64,000 nucleotides of DNA, from the NCBI RefSeq assembly GCF_009936215.1, contig NZ_AP019551.1:775501-839500 (forward strand), given 5' to 3'. The notes beneath the pieces were generated by a model, which did no database searches, was not told the origin of the DNA, and saw only the letters and a program-made list of their open reading frames with translations. Below are positions 63,872-64,000 of the stretch, one piece after another. A program made the translations under genes and the position numbers. Each line of letters begins with the position of its first letter. The first letter of the stretch is position 1. Source of the DNA: Athalassotoga saccharophila. Its GTDB lineage: Bacteria > Thermotogota > Thermotogae > Mesoaciditogales > Mesoaciditogaceae.

Positions 63872-64000
63872 TTAGAAACTATGTAAAATACCCGATACGA
63901 CCAAATTCCATCCGTCTACAAGTACAAAAAGCAAAAGTTTAAATGGCAACGAAATCATGACAGGCGGTATCATTATCATACCTAAAGAGAGCAAAATAGA
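63872..64000 (-). CDS. fliP: Flagellar biosynthesis protein FliP, 3' end only
   Basis: The last 42 codons of a gene that continues past the right end of the window. The translation contains [20 protein letters not shown], then [10 protein letters not shown] and a final HSF, which is the characteristic FliP C-terminus (last two membrane helices of the flagellar export gate). The stop TAA (63874-63872) is 5 nt before the rng start, so the two are co-transcribed. Confidence 0.9.
   Translation of the reverse strand, partial: SILLSLGMIMIPPVMISLPFKLLLFVLVDGWNLVVSGILHSF

Overview
The window looks like a chromosomal segment of a motile, fermentative bacterium of the Thermotogota type. The evidence is: an overlapping pgk/tpiA pair joined only through a nine-A slippery run (the PGK-TIM fusion known from Thermotoga), NuoE/NuoF-like hydrogenase subunits, a GH57 4-alpha-glucanotransferase, a CBS/DRTGG pyrophosphatase, flagellar fliS and the end of fliP, A+T-rich AGA/AGG/ATA-heavy codon use, strong GGAGG ribosome sites and very many TTG/GTG starts. 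I cannot name the genus from sequence alone. Genes are packed into long operons with stop/start overlaps. I see no rRNA, CRISPR, prophage or insertion sequence.

Region by region. 1-530: tRNA-Ser(GGA) and a CAT-anticodon tRNA on the minus strand, two near-perfect promoters facing each other, and a small unknown gene. 608-8826 (minus): dnaX, ybaB, gap, pgk/tpiA by frameshift, a membrane-anchored YVTN propeller, serS, rsmE and an unknown gene. 8912-9586 (minus): a DUF1361 membrane protein. 9750-19918 (plus): translation/RNA operon prfA, lipoprotein, coiled-coil protein, RsmJ-like methyltransferase, miaA, hfq, hflX, unknown, metK, mnmG, CBS-pyrophosphatase. 20026-23036 (plus): a two-gene surface unit, a lipoprotein with a cohesin-like C-terminus followed by a secreted papain-like protease with a dockerin. 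23135-32048 (plus): a split activase/COG3580/COG3581-type redox module, a radical SAM pair, response regulator, PP2C phosphatase and ClC transporter. 32121-35604: outer-membrane barrel candidate, tRNA-Val, Ppx/GppA, RlmI-like, DUF72. 35582-36493 (minus): fliS and a partner. 36592-42719 (plus): two-component system, a winged-helix/Rossmann regulator, lemA, fba, ackA, argF. 42898-44889: a 19-residue Lys-rich micropeptide gene and niaR-niaP. 45060-50556 (minus): NuoF-, ferredoxin- and NuoE-like subunits behind a five-gene regulatory block (DRTGG, CBS-HATPase, DRTGG, PHP, HATPase), with no catalytic hydA. 50784-56811 (plus): an oppABCDF-type peptide transporter. 56834-64000 (minus): DUF89 phosphatase, an exported metallopeptidase/propeller/barrel protein, GH57 glucanotransferase, RNase G and the 3' end of fliP.

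Metabolically, the segment combines glycolysis (gap, pgk, tpiA, fba), acetate formation (ackA), NADH-linked electron transfer (NuoEF-like) and alpha-glucan and peptide use. The most unusual units are the cohesin-like lipoprotein/dockerin protease pair, the pgk-tpiA frameshift, the hydrogenase-type regulatory block without hydA, the split activase module and the Lys-rich micropeptide. All assignments come from reading the sequence; no searches were run.
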